NCBI GenBank assembly: GCA_943846595.1 | Contig: OX044355.1 | Span: 372,001-436,000 of the forward strand | Reading direction: 5' to 3' | Source: an uncultured Polaribacter sp. | Lineage (GTDB): Bacteria; Bacteroidota; Bacteroidia; Flavobacteriales; Flavobacteriaceae | Length of the DNA stretch: 64,000 bases | In this document: piece after piece, positions 47,201-52,329 of the stretch | How the letters are laid out: each line of letters begins with the position of its first letter | How positions within the stretch are numbered: the stretch's first letter is position 1 | Notes under the pieces: generated by a model | Seen by the model: only the letters and a program-made list of their open reading frames with translations | The model's database searches: none | Told to the model about the DNA's origin: nothing | Program-made: the position numbers and the translations under genes

Positions 47201-48090
47201 CCTATACCATTGATGTTGATGATGCAAACAATTGTTCTACCAACACAGATATTACAGAAGTAATTCTAACCAGACCCCCTGTTATTGAAGCACAAATTAC
47301 TTCAACTGTTACAGAAGATTGTGATAATAATACCATGATTCAAACCAATTATGTATTTGTTACAGGAGGAAGTCCTCCATACGAGATTTCTTGGTCTGGG
47401 GGAGATGTCTGTGACCCTATTAATCCACAATGTATGGAAACAACAGAATCTGGAACATATACTGCATTCATCCGTGATCAAGAAAGTTTAGCAAATGGTT
47501 GTCCGCCAATTGAGGTAGAAGTAGTAATTGACTTACCAGAAATTGGAGATGCTGCATTTAGTTATTCTTCCCCTAATAGTATTTTTTGCAATCAACTTGC
47601 TAATAACGAACTCATTACATTCAATAATGAATCTACAGGAGATGTTGTTAATTTCTATTGGGATTTTGGAGATGGCTCACCTGTAGTCGTTGGAGAAATG
47701 ACACCAACACACTTATACGCAATGGCTGGATCCTATGAGGTTTCTCTAACGGTAGAATACCCTTCTGAATGTTGTACAGAAACCTACACAGAACTTATTG
47801 TAATAACAAAAGGATATGAACTTGAGATTCCAAATGCATTTACACCAAATCAGGATGGGATAAACGATACGATAAGACCCCTATTTGACTGTATGGATAA
47901 TGTACAGATGTCTATTTATGATACTTGGGGAACACTCCTATATTTTGAAGAAGGCACAAACCTCGTAGGATGGGATGGATTTATTAGAAATATCCCTGCA
48001 GAAAATGGAAACTACATTCTCTATGTTAAAGCTCTCACAAACAGCGGCAAAGAAATTACAAGAAGTACATCAATAACTTTAATTAAATAA
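32203..48090 (+). CDS. Giant SprB-like secreted adhesin, 5295 residues, T9SS type B substrate
   Basis: The largest gene in the window. Order of parts: signal peptide (1-28); unassigned Ig-like region and several PKD-like domains (about 280-800, for example YSFNFGDGSPEIE); two diverged modules; a tandem array of 31 modules (922-4033); five diverged modules (4034-4536); SprB-type repeats (4537-5110, for example TGGTPPYVGTG and ITDANGC); a PKD domain (FYWDFGDGSP, near 5150); and the type B sorting domain (5205-5295, IPNAFTPNQDGINDT, then GWDGFIRNIPAENGNYILYV). It would be exported by the Sec and type IX systems and held at the cell surface. The paired sprF-like gene one base downstream is what SprB-type substrates need. 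In Flavobacterium johnsoniae SprB is the moving gliding adhesin; a pure attachment role is the alternative. sprC and sprD are not upstream. Confidence 0.92.
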   Translation: MKSPSQLITKRVFLLIFVFTFNFLSFSQQTVLENCTEVSKSIEILKFQEDLIYGPGSNITVFINPIGVFELDNQFKLFLVDQSTNTETLLSTKDEFYIPILNGTIPADINPGNYTLKITAQSINDEGGTFIEQSTNEFVISENSVTNSILSLPTSPSGVLSLQDFSKCLDYNNNNYNIGFLTAASDYDTGTSFSIVLDNFVPNAFEAKMYLLSDNTATTALDYELDTGTALSIGSVITVPQGIDVGTYLIEFTKTVDDISMTYGVIFMVNTGNTALGNLSSDEVCVDSDVVFTVDATAVKDNYPGSKYSFNFGDGSPEIEITHNQLLSCSQIVHTFINPTCSAEEQVLNPNSEDDEYFFQVDFKLFNKYLLDDFVYYCDTFLSNGGGTTKWINVNTPPISDFTKPDKVCVNSEIIAIEASTLPEYGTGSSCESSYVSRWEFYPPYYSGFEEVLSTTAGSIYEGWITVNPDSGQSILTIPEAYTSVPGCYKLRLTTNTTSGCDQFSIIEKTIIVEPNPEPDFTYTPPTSLCTPVTIDFINTSNTENINPPSCGDPIYTWSVEPLSGTPATTEGFTLLEAENQTNNSIQFTQAGTYNVSLKLENSCGIETTTQQITVISDPTVSFSPDSNQFCQESPAGYTLDFSDTSIAPTYSEAPFTPTSYLWEVFESDGVTISNDYNYVNGTSASSEYPQIDFSEFGVYKIKVTVSGNCGNQSSDVFEFTLKQSPILTNTELNQQICSEEDTEEIIFTSDMSNTTYVWEATTSDPITGFPVGEQTTGSIPVMTLQNSCNVTGNVTIQVIPEVNGCSGDPIDFTITVDPKPQIENKAPAAICSGEEFTFVPVNSCTTGGDIVPENTTYTWSVTQITGTVSGLDSDDSGTGSVSGTITNTSSTIAIIEYTVIPTTPNGCLGDDFTVTVTVNPEPVVTNQTITVCSDENLNQAFNASTSVAADTYNVTNLQTNGLSISAGNPAVIDGLLANDLEDDAFTNLTNAPVDVIYTVVPVSGSNCEGDPFTVTVTVNPEPVVANQTTTVCSDEILGFTLENDLNGPDVASYNLTNITSNGLTAASGNTTVQNALSSDAISNDSWNNITGTAQDVVYTFIPVGDNGCLGDPFTVTVTVNPEPVVTNQTTTVCSDEALGYILANDIDTPNVASYNLTSIVDNGLIPASGNIVIQNGFLSDAISNDSWNNITSAALDVIYTFVPVGDNGCLGDDFTVTVTVNPEPVVTNQTITVCSDENLNQAFNASTSVAADTYNVTNLQTNGLSISAGNPDVANGLLANDLEDDAFTNLTNAPVDVIYTVVPVSGSNCEGEPFSVTVTVNPEPVVANQTTTVCSDEILGFTLENDPNGPDVASYNLTNITSNELTAASGNTTQQNGLSSDAISNDSWNNITGTAQDVVYTFIPVGDNGCLGDPFTVTVTVNPEPVVTNQTTTVCSDEALGYILANDIDTPNVASYNLTSIVDNGLIPASGNIVIQNGFLSDAISNDSWNNITSAALDVIYTFVPVGDNGCLGDDFTVTVTVNPEPVVTNQTITVCSDENLNQAFNASTSVAADTYNVTNLQTNGLSISAGNPDVANGLLANDLEDDAFTNLTNAPVDVIYTVVPVSGSNCEGEPFSVTVTVNPEPVVANQTTTVCSDEILGFTLENDPNGPDVASYNLTNITSNELTAASGNTTQQNGLSSDAISNDSWNNITGTAQDVVYTFIPVGDNGCLGDPFTVTVTVNPEPVVTNQTTTVCSDEALGYILANDVDTPNVASYNLTSIVDNGLIPASGNIVIQNGLLSDAISNDSWNNITSAALDVIYTFVPVGDNGCLGDDFTVTVTVNPEPVVTNQTITVCSDENLNQAFNASTSVAADTYNVTNLQTNGLSISAGNPAVANGLLANDLEDDAFTNLTNAPVDVIYTVVPVSGSNCEGEPFSVTVTVNPEPVVANQTTTVCSDEILGFTLENDPNGPDVASYNLTNITSNELTAASGNTTQQNGLSSDAISNDSWNNITDTALDVVYTFIPVGDNGCLGDPFTVTVTVNPEPVVANQTTTVCSDEALGYILANDIDTPNVASYNLTSIVDNGLIPASGNIVIQNGFLSDAISNDSWNNITSAALDVIYTFVPVGDNGCLGDDFTVTVTVNPEPVVTNQTITVCSDENLNQAFNASTSVAADTYNVTNLQTNGLSISAGNPDVANGLLANDLEDDAFTNLTNAPVDVIYTVVPVSGSNCEGEPFSVTVTVNPEPVVANQTTTVCSDEILGFTLENDPNGPDVASYNLTNITSNELTAASGNTTQQNGLSSDAISNDSWNNITDTALDVVYTFIPVGDNGCLGDPFTVTVTVNPEPVGINSNETISSDVAFDFNPQDNITTGGNAVTSNFTWEITQITGIVSGVNVGDTGIQNVIGTITNTEASIVTVEYTITPTSENGCVGTPFKITLTIAPEPVVDDQMITVCSDENLNQAFNVSTSVAADTYNVTNLQTNGLSISAGNPDVANGLLANDLEDDAFTNLTNAPVDVIYTVVPVSNDNTVGDSFTVTVTVNPEPVVANQTTTVCSDEILGFTLENDPNGPDVASYNLTNITSNELTAASGNTTQQNGLSSDAISNDSWNNITDTALDVVYTFIPVGDNGCLGDPFTVTVTVNPEPVGINSNETISSDVAFDFNPQDNITTGGNAVTSNFTWEITQITGIVSGVNVGDTGIQNVIGTITNTEASIVTVEYTITPTSENGCVGTPFKITLTIAPEPVVDDQMITVCSDENLNQAFNASTSVAADTYNVTNLQTNGLSISAGNPDVANGLLANDLEDDAFTNLTNAPVDVIYTVVPVSNDNTVGDSFTVTVTVNPEPVVANQTTTVCSDEILGFTLENDPNGPDVASYNLTNITSNELTAASGNTTQQNGLSSDAISNDSWNNITDTALDVVYTFIPVGDNGCLGDPFTVTVTVNPEPVVANQTTTVCSDEALGYILANDIDTPNVASYNLTSIVDNGLIPASGNIVIQNGFLSDAISNDSWNNITSAALDVIYTFVPVGDNGCLGDDFTVTVTVNPEPVVTNQTITVCSDENLNQAFNASTSVAADTYNVTNLQTNGLSISAGNPDVANGLLANDLEDDAFTNLTNAPVDVIYTVVPVSGSNCEGEPFSVTVTVNPEPVVANQTTTVCSDEILGFTLENDPNGPDVASYNLTNITSNELTAASGNTTQQNGLSSDAISNDSWNNITDTALDVVYTFIPVGDNGCLGDPFTVTVTVNPEPVGINSNETISSDVAFDFNPQDNITTGGNAVTSNFTWEITQITGIVSGVNVGDTGIQNVIGTITNTEASIVTVEYTITPTSENGCVGTPFKITLTIAPEPVVDDQMITVCSDENLNQAFNASTSVAADTYNVTNLQTNGLSISAGNPDVANGLLANDLEDDAFTNLTNAPVDVIYTVVPVSNDNTVGDSFTVTVTVNPEPVVANQTTTVCSDEILGFTLENDPNGPDVASYNLTNITSNELTAASGNTTQQNGLSSDAISNDSWNNITDTALDVVYTFIPVGDNGCLGDPFTVTVTVNPEPVVANQTTTVCSDEALGYILANDIDTPNVASYNLTSIVDNGLIPASGNIVIQNGFLSDAISNDSWNNITSAALDVIYTFVPVGDNGCLGDDFTVTVTVNPEPVVTNQTITVCSDENLNQAFNASTSVAADTYNVTNLQTNGLSISAGNPDVANGLLANDLEDDAFTNLTNAPVDVIYTVVPVSGSNCEGEPFSVTVTVNPEPVVANQTTTVCSDEILGFTLENDPNGPDVASYNLTNITSNELTAASGNTTQQNGLSSDAISNDSWNNITDTALDVVYTFIPVGDNGCLGDPFTVTVTVNPEPVGINSNETICSDSSFNFNPQDYITTGGNAVASTFTWEITQIIGTVSGVNEGDTGIQNVIGTITNTSANTAIVEYTITATSANGCVGTPFKINVSITSEPVVPNQTITVCSDENLNQTFNASTSVVADTYNITNLETNGLSISAGNPAVANGLLANDLEDDTFTNLTNAPVDVIYTVVPVSGSNCEGEPFSVTVTVNPSGKVNAISSQEICESETVQAVTFNTTNTNGTTSYSWSMDTAIGLSPLTGIDNFPSFVAVNSTNTPIVSIVTVTPTYSSGGITCEGAPETFSITVNPTPQIQDKFKEICSSETFIVDPVDMVDGDIVPLGTTYTWTVLVSNSEIPDASNGSGAVISQTLTNMSNSVQNVSYEVTPTSGIAGNCSGIPFEVVISVAPSPQVQDQQFEICSGESISFLPVNDPPTTIIPDGTLYSWTFDNNVAVFGAIDGLNQIQFEQPTLINNSNINQSVIYTVTVGAGNCASSFEIEIIVKPTPFIPYDSGLTDTRCSNDPFVIDPVNGVPDATYIVPTNTTYTWVVVPNNNLSGWSDNNVQTSLISQQLVNLTNTPQNIEYLITPSNGTCEGPVFSMDIWIEPKPSIQDHFETVCDGDSFVFAPVNGVFPDTTTIVPDTTLYSWVVTDVSGGDISGYSNGIDQPFIDSGALFNSSPDIQTLIYEVTPRYYKASNPGVAQCVGESFNITVTVNPGIEDNATITNISCSYSPLCGGSIELNPVGTGTLTYFWTYTGTEINAISNPTLQDQYNLCPGDYSVAITDSLGCTYTFDYVIEPPLPVTFDLLSLVDLSCNNVSPSCDGSIEVMPQGGTAPYTLLEWYTESIPNSGNFDTIVETGDSELNNACEGNYVLKVLDTNGCEFTSPIYTIAQTASPILISETLSNYNGSEVSCLGANDGFIDVSVSGGSGSFTYTLSPGGILDSDLSTPNVLEFRNLQAGTYTLTITDTNCPNNITFDYTLEAPTQLSTSNTLVSGPALCFGDTVTYNIAATGGTPPYVGTGNYTLPAGIHSIVVTDANGCQTTETITVIEPTELTATANITSPILCYGDVAEVTVTASGGTPPYFGTGVFNTTSGDYAYTITDANGCEYSNNIFIDEPGELLYTIDSVIDPTCSPDWSYSNGSICITITGGTNPFPIGAGWTSLGGGVWCLENISAGSYTIDVDDANNCSTNTDITEVILTRPPVIEAQITSTVTEDCDNNTMIQTNYVFVTGGSPPYEISWSGGDVCDPINPQCMETTESGTYTAFIRDQESLANGCPPIEVEVVIDLPEIGDAAFSYSSPNSIFCNQLANNELITFNNESTGDVVNFYWDFGDGSPVVVGEMTPTHLYAMAGSYEVSLTVEYPSECCTETYTELIVITKGYELEIPNAFTPNQDGINDTIRPLFDCMDNVQMSIYDTWGTLLYFEEGTNLVGWDGFIRNIPAENGNYILYVKALTNSGKEITRSTSITLIK
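34660..34965 (+). repeat. Diverged module D0, at the left edge of the array
   Basis: A 102-residue module inside the adhesin, clearly of the same family as module D (ICSGEEFTF at the start, TTGGDIVPENTTYTW in the middle, NGCLGDDFTVTVTVNP at the end) but well diverged. It keeps both cysteines and so shows the ancestral two-cysteine state of D. Confidence 0.85.
34966..38589 (+). repeat. Four tandem A-B-C superunits of 906 bp
   Basis: Superunit starts are at 34966, 35872, 36778 and 37684, exactly 906 bp apart. The first unit is the most different (module A with AVIDG and CEGDPF, module B with DLNGPD and TTVQNAL); units two and three are almost the same. The next A-B pair begins at 38590 and then the pattern changes to D-containing units. 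Confidence 0.95.
39193..43704 (+). repeat. D-containing superunits of 900, 1806 and 1806 bp
   Basis: D-A'-B (39193-40092, 900 bp) is followed by D-A'-B-C-A-B (40093-41898) and again D-A'-B-C-A-B (41899-43704), both 1806 bp. The D modules start at 39193, 40093 and 41899. A final variant D' at 43705 differs in many positions and regains the first cysteine (NETICSDSSF). The order suggests that a D-A'-B block was made once and then copied together with C-A-B. Confidence 0.93.
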
Positions 48091-48091
48091 G

Positions 48092-49090
48092 ATGAAAAAA
48101 TACTTAATCCTTATACTGTTTTTTTATTGTGAATTTAGCAATGCCCAGGATGTTATATTTTCACAAAATTTCTTGGTTCCAGAGACCTTAAATACTTCTT
48201 TCACTGGAGCAACTAGAGGGACCAAAACAGGAGCTGTTTTTAGATCTCAATGGAGGAGTAGTGCCCTAAAAGTATCTTCGAACTTCGCTTTTGTAGATAC
48301 ATGGTTTGAAGGATTTAAATCCGGAATTGGTCTCAGTGTATTAAATCAAAAGGAAAGTGGTTCTAGTTATACTTTCAATCAAGTAAATCTAAATTTTGCC
48401 ATGGCCTTTGAAATTAGTGATACTTGGTTTTTTAGACCCAGTATTTCTGCTGGTCTTGGAAATAAAAACTATGGATTTCAAAATTTACTCTTAGAAGATC
48501 AAATAAATTTGGGGAGTAGTTTTTTAAATACTGCTACTATTGATCCTTCTGTTCTAAGATCTCAAAGATCTTTTGTTGATGTAAGTTCGTCTATTCTTTT
48601 TAATAATGAGGATTCCTGGGTAGGTGTAACCGTAAGGCATTTAAACAAACCTAATATTTCACTCACCGAAGCTGGAAATGTACCGTTGGATGTTTTCTTT
48701 TCAGCTCATGGTAAATATTATTTGCCTGTATTAAATAATGTTCGAACATGGCTCGCAGATAAAAGTAAAATTTATGTGTTGACAAATTATATGAAGCAGG
48801 GTGCTTATAACCGTTTTGATGCAGGACTGCAATACGTTTTCGATGATAGCATATCAATGGGCTTAACAATGGCAACAACTTCAGCTAAGAATACAGATAA
48901 CTCGAAACCTGTAAACTCTTTTAGTACATTTACTGGAGTCCATTGGCAGGGTTATAGATTTGGGTATTCTTACGATTTTAACACGTCAGAATTAATAAAT
49001 ACAGGAGGTATACATGAATTCTCTATATCATATGATTTTAACGTGAACATACGAGAATTGAATCGCTATAAGTGTGTGCCGTTCTTCTAA
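48092..49090 (+). CDS. PorP/SprF family outer-membrane protein
   Basis: A 332-residue type IX secretion helper that follows the adhesin gene after one base. It has a signal peptide (MKKYLILILFFYCEFSNAQ), then the family opening DVIFSQNFLVPETLNTSFTGA and repeated amphipathic strands ending in FNVNIREL, a beta-barrel pattern. In Flavobacterium johnsoniae SprF is needed to export or attach SprB, and genes of this family sit next to type B substrates. I therefore take it as the partner of the giant adhesin. The two must be one operon because they share no room for a promoter. Confidence 0.92.
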   Translation: MKKYLILILFFYCEFSNAQDVIFSQNFLVPETLNTSFTGATRGTKTGAVFRSQWRSSALKVSSNFAFVDTWFEGFKSGIGLSVLNQKESGSSYTFNQVNLNFAMAFEISDTWFFRPSISAGLGNKNYGFQNLLLEDQINLGSSFLNTATIDPSVLRSQRSFVDVSSSILFNNEDSWVGVTVRHLNKPNISLTEAGNVPLDVFFSAHGKYYLPVLNNVRTWLADKSKIYVLTNYMKQGAYNRFDAGLQYVFDDSISMGLTMATTSAKNTDNSKPVNSFSTFTGVHWQGYRFGYSYDFNTSELINTGGIHEFSISYDFNVNIRELNRYKCVPFF

Positions 49091-49108
49091 ACAAAAAGTG
49101 TCTTACAA

Positions 49109-50212
49109 TTATTCTTTAAAGAAAAGTAACTTATTACTATTAAGAGACCACTGCACTTCTTTAAATTTCTTAAGAAACTGAACGCCTAATAAAGAAGAAT
49201 TGGCAGATTCGAGGGTCTTAACAGCTGCGATAACATTTCGAACTTTATACGTTCCAATCGTTAATTCTTTGATTTTAATTAACTGATTATCTAAAGGTTC
49301 TCCCCTAACTCCTACGCTGGTAACAGTAATATTTAAATCTTCATATACCAAGCCTTTCTCTTTTAAGTTCTCAAAAAGTTTATATCCGATTGAAAACATT
49401 TCGGCACCTGTATCAAAAACAAATCGTACAGGTTGTATCGGAGTTGTTGTTTGAAATCCAAGATAGACGTACATGGTGTCATCATTCTCTTCACTCTCAA
49501 GAGGTATCGAAATCGACTGATCTTCTCCGATAATATCATCAATAAGATAATAATTTTCAATATTACTGGTTTTACTAACAGAAATACCATCTTCAAATTT
49601 ACTTTTAGTAATGATATTATTTTGTGTGTATACTTTGAGTCCCTTCTTTAATTTTCCGTTAGAATAATGAGAACCTACGGTAGTTTCTTTAAAGGTTGCA
49701 GCGATATACTCGGTTTTAGAAATTGCGCCTTCTTTATAATTGAGAATTGATCGATCGTCATTTTCAAAAAAAATTTCTTTCCTTCCTTGAAAAAATTCAT
49801 TGTTTATGAAGACTCCTTTTAAGCGATGGTATTGACCTCTAAAAACAATTTTTTGCTCTCCAGTTCCATGAAACATATTGTTTTTAAAATTTCCATTGTA
49901 ATACCCTTGGTTTGCATACAGCATTTTCCCGGCACCTTCCATAGCATTCTTAACCCAATTACCAGTATAAGAATCACCATTGCTAAAATTCATTGTCCCA
50001 AAACCATTCATAGAGTTTCTACTCCAATTGCCTTGGTAGACATTTCCATTGTTATAAGTTAAGGTTCCAAAACCATTGGCATTCGATTCGTAGTCTAAAC
50101 AACCAATATAAGTGCCATTTGTAAATTCCTTAACATCGGTACACTTCTTGATTTTTTCTTGACTAAAGAAACTAAAAGAGAGAATTATAAAAAGGAAAGT
50201 AAATCGAAACAT
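49109..50212 (-). CDS. Secreted MORN-repeat protein with retropepsin-like domain
   Basis: A 367-residue exported protein with a signal peptide (MFRFTFLFIILSFSFFSQ). Residues about 40-140 hold MORN repeats (GFGTLTYNNGNVYQGNW, GFGTMNFSNGDSYTGNW and similar). The C-terminal 120 residues resemble a retroviral-type aspartic protease: VRFVFDTGAEMFSIG gives the D-T-G-A active site, and NSSLLGVQFLKKF matches the hydrophobic-hydrophobic-Gly motif. Such proteases work as dimers, one DTG per chain. It converges on the sprF-like gene with an 18-base gap and lies between adhesin and gld genes. The substrate is unknown. A TACTTTTG -7 element is at 50226-50233. Confidence 0.82.
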   Translation of the reverse strand: MFRFTFLFIILSFSFFSQEKIKKCTDVKEFTNGTYIGCLDYESNANGFGTLTYNNGNVYQGNWSRNSMNGFGTMNFSNGDSYTGNWVKNAMEGAGKMLYANQGYYNGNFKNNMFHGTGEQKIVFRGQYHRLKGVFINNEFFQGRKEIFFENDDRSILNYKEGAISKTEYIAATFKETTVGSHYSNGKLKKGLKVYTQNNIITKSKFEDGISVSKTSNIENYYLIDDIIGEDQSISIPLESEENDDTMYVYLGFQTTTPIQPVRFVFDTGAEMFSIGYKLFENLKEKGLVYEDLNITVTSVGVRGEPLDNQLIKIKELTIGTYKVRNVIAAVKTLESANSSLLGVQFLKKFKEVQWSLNSNKLLFFKE

Positions 50213-50225
50213 GGAAATTTTTACA

Positions 50226-50233
50226 CAAAAGTA
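50226..50233 (-). promoter_or_regulatory. Putative -7 element for the MORN-protease gene
   Basis: TACTTTTG on the minus strand, 13 bases upstream of the start. No -33 TTG at normal spacing. Confidence 0.45.
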
Positions 50234-50272
50234 AGAAAAATAAAGCCTAGATATAACATTTTATCAAAGACG

Positions 50273-51319
50273 CTACTTCACATCGAACCTTTTGATATCA
50301 ATTGCTGGATCCAAGGATTCACCAATCTCTAAATAAAGGAATAAATTCTTCGCAATTGTAGGAGAAATCATAACGCCACGTGTACCAAGACCGTTTAATA
50401 CAGCTAAATTTGAAAACTGAGGATGTACACCAACCATGGGTCTTCTGTCTTTTACTGCAGGACGAATACCAGCCGCCTGCGCCACAATTTGAAATGGCGT
50501 ATCGAGCACCTTTTTTAGTTTCTCAATCAATTCATCCCTTCCTTGAGTGGTTGGAACAGAGGTTTTATCTGCATGATTGAAAGTAGCACCCACTTTATAA
50601 AGATGATTTCCAATAGGCATTACAAATAAGGTAGATTTCAATAAGAAATCGATGTCTAATTTAGGTGCATGAATGGTCATCGTTTCCCCTTTAACTTCCT
50701 CGAGAGGTAAATGATTAAAATAAGGATTTTCTTTTAAGCCAAAGCCTTCGGAAAAAACAATTTTAGATGCAGTTAAATCTTGATATCTTACAAGGTTATT
50801 TTCAAAAATAAGTTCTTCATGGTTGAATTTTTCAAATCGAATCCAATCATTCTCCTGTAAATAGTTTCGGTAGGTTTCCACCAAATGATGCGTGTCGATG
50901 CGTCCGCCTTCTTTTACATTCCCAAAGGAATGATCTCCTAAAACTCCAGCATAAGATTGTTTGTCCAAAATGGCATCTAAAAAAGGGGCTACCTTGGGTT
51001 TGTCAAATGCGGAAAACCAATTATTTTGATCTGCTACCGATTTGAAAGCTTTTTTGATGGCGAATTTATGATCAAAGGAAGTTTCAAATTTCTTTTCCAA
51101 TCGTTCATAGAAAGGAAGTGCTACTGCCAATTGTTCTTTCGCATTCCATACCGGAGAGTATCGTTTTAAAATAACTGGATTGTAAATTCCGCCTGCAACT
51201 AGCGAAGAAGTTTGAGAACGGTCTTCAAACACCAAAAAACTTTTATTGGCAGCAATTAACTCCTCAATAAATGCCAAACCAGCCAACCCTAAACCAACAA
51301 CGATATAATCTAACTTCAT
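50273..51319 (-). CDS. FAD-dependent oxidoreductase, DAO family
   Basis: A 348-residue flavoprotein of the D-amino-acid oxidase type. The FAD-binding beta-alpha-beta fold is at the N terminus (DYIVVGLGLAGLAFIEELIAA, GxGxxG), and the C-terminal FAD contact is near AGIRPAVKDRRPMVG and NGLGTRGVMISP. The substrate is unknown; amino acids or N-methylated amino acids are typical. The gene lies directly downstream of the gldKLMN operon, a neighbourhood I recall in other Flavobacteriaceae, but a strong terminator separates them, so the link may be only positional. Its own -7 box (51324-51331, TACTTTTG) ends four bases before the ATG. Confidence 0.86.
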   Translation of the reverse strand: MKLDYIVVGLGLAGLAFIEELIAANKSFLVFEDRSQTSSLVAGGIYNPVILKRYSPVWNAKEQLAVALPFYERLEKKFETSFDHKFAIKKAFKSVADQNNWFSAFDKPKVAPFLDAILDKQSYAGVLGDHSFGNVKEGGRIDTHHLVETYRNYLQENDWIRFEKFNHEELIFENNLVRYQDLTASKIVFSEGFGLKENPYFNHLPLEEVKGETMTIHAPKLDIDFLLKSTLFVMPIGNHLYKVGATFNHADKTSVPTTQGRDELIEKLKKVLDTPFQIVAQAAGIRPAVKDRRPMVGVHPQFSNLAVLNGLGTRGVMISPTIAKNLFLYLEIGESLDPAIDIKRFDVK

Positions 51320-51342
51320 GCGTCAAAAGTAGTTTTTTTACA

Positions 51343-51379
51343 ATAAAAAAGCGTTCTAATTTTTAAATTAGAACGCTTT
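51343..51379 (-). terminator. Very strong terminator after gldN
   Basis: A perfect 15-bp inverted repeat (51348-51362 with 51365-51379), effectively a 14-bp stem with a small A/T loop, followed on minus by a T-run. It closes the gldKLMN transcript and is the longest perfect stem noticed in the window. Confidence 0.93.
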
Positions 51380-51399
51380 AAATAGCTATATATAGAACT

Positions 51400-52314
51400 T
51401 TAATAGTTCCACATGTCTATTTCTTTATTTCGGATGGATTCTTTAATCTTCTCAGCTTCTAAGAGTTGAAAGATAGAATTTTTGGTATATTCATCAATAC
51501 TTCTGTTTTGATAGACATTTTCTTCTCTTACAATAACAGAACTGAATCTTCTCGAATTTAATAAATGATCAAATGTGATTGGGCTCACTGAATTGTCTGG
51601 GTTGAATACTTTTGAATCGTGAAGTATCTGTCTTGATTCAGGATAAAAAACCCAATATAAAATATTCATTTTCTCTAGTTTTGGTCTTGGATAGTCTTCA
51701 ACTGATAATTGAGGGTTATCATTTTCCCATTGATTTCTAGCTACTTCATTTTCACATTTTGTTCCTGCATCAAATCCATACAATGGCGCTATTCCAAGTA
51801 ATCTATATTTTAATTCTCCTTGGCGTTTGTCAAAATACCACATTCCTTTAATCATAAATTGAGTGATATCCTTGGGTTCAATCGTTGAAGGTAAACCATT
51901 ATTACAGATTTTTTTCATTATTGATTTCAATTCTTTAACATTTCTTTTCTCTTTAAAATAAGCATCTTCGTATATTTCTAATTTACTAGAATTTACCGCT
52001 GTTTGTAGTGTGTTAAAAAGTGAAAGCCTATCTGTACCAATACTATTCAAATCTGTCGGGTAATAATAAGGATGATTTATTTTTTGGTTTAAATCAATTA
52101 TTTCCCAAACGACTTTCGACCAAAGCACATCGTCATTGCTCGTATAACCATATGGAAGTGGCGTGTCTAGGCTATCAACTTTAATTTGACTAACAGTTTT
52201 TTTACCTATATTTTCAACTTTGTTAGTGTTCAATATATTCGTTTGGGCATGAATAGTATTGGTTGAAAAAATCAATACCAAACAACAGCAAATCAAGAAT
52301 TTTATTAACTTCAT
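51400..52314 (-). CDS. gldN: Gliding motility / T9SS protein GldN
   Basis: GldN is a periplasmic part of the type IX secretion machine that forms a large ring with GldK below the outer membrane. The 304-residue protein has a signal peptide (MKLIKFLICCCLVLIFSTNTIHA), then the conserved body with DDVLWSKVVWEIIDLNQKINHPYYYP and LGIAPLYGF and VFYPESRQILHDSKVFNPDN, all typical of GldN/PorN. It is the last gene of gldK-L-M-N, 15 bases after gldM, and is followed by a perfect 15-bp terminator. Confidence 0.95.
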   Translation of the reverse strand: MKLIKFLICCCLVLIFSTNTIHAQTNILNTNKVENIGKKTVSQIKVDSLDTPLPYGYTSNDDVLWSKVVWEIIDLNQKINHPYYYPTDLNSIGTDRLSLFNTLQTAVNSSKLEIYEDAYFKEKRNVKELKSIMKKICNNGLPSTIEPKDITQFMIKGMWYFDKRQGELKYRLLGIAPLYGFDAGTKCENEVARNQWENDNPQLSVEDYPRPKLEKMNILYWVFYPESRQILHDSKVFNPDNSVSPITFDHLLNSRRFSSVIVREENVYQNRSIDEYTKNSIFQLLEAEKIKESIRNKEIDMWNY

Positions 52315-52329
52315 AATTAAATTTTTTAT

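Noticed and set aside
32203..48090. Giant ORF as a polyketide or nonribosomal peptide synthase, or a fused assembly error
   Set aside because: No catalytic motifs are seen; the sequence is of PKD/Ig-like modules, SprB repeats and a type B sorting domain, all in one frame. The copy number may still be affected by assembly.
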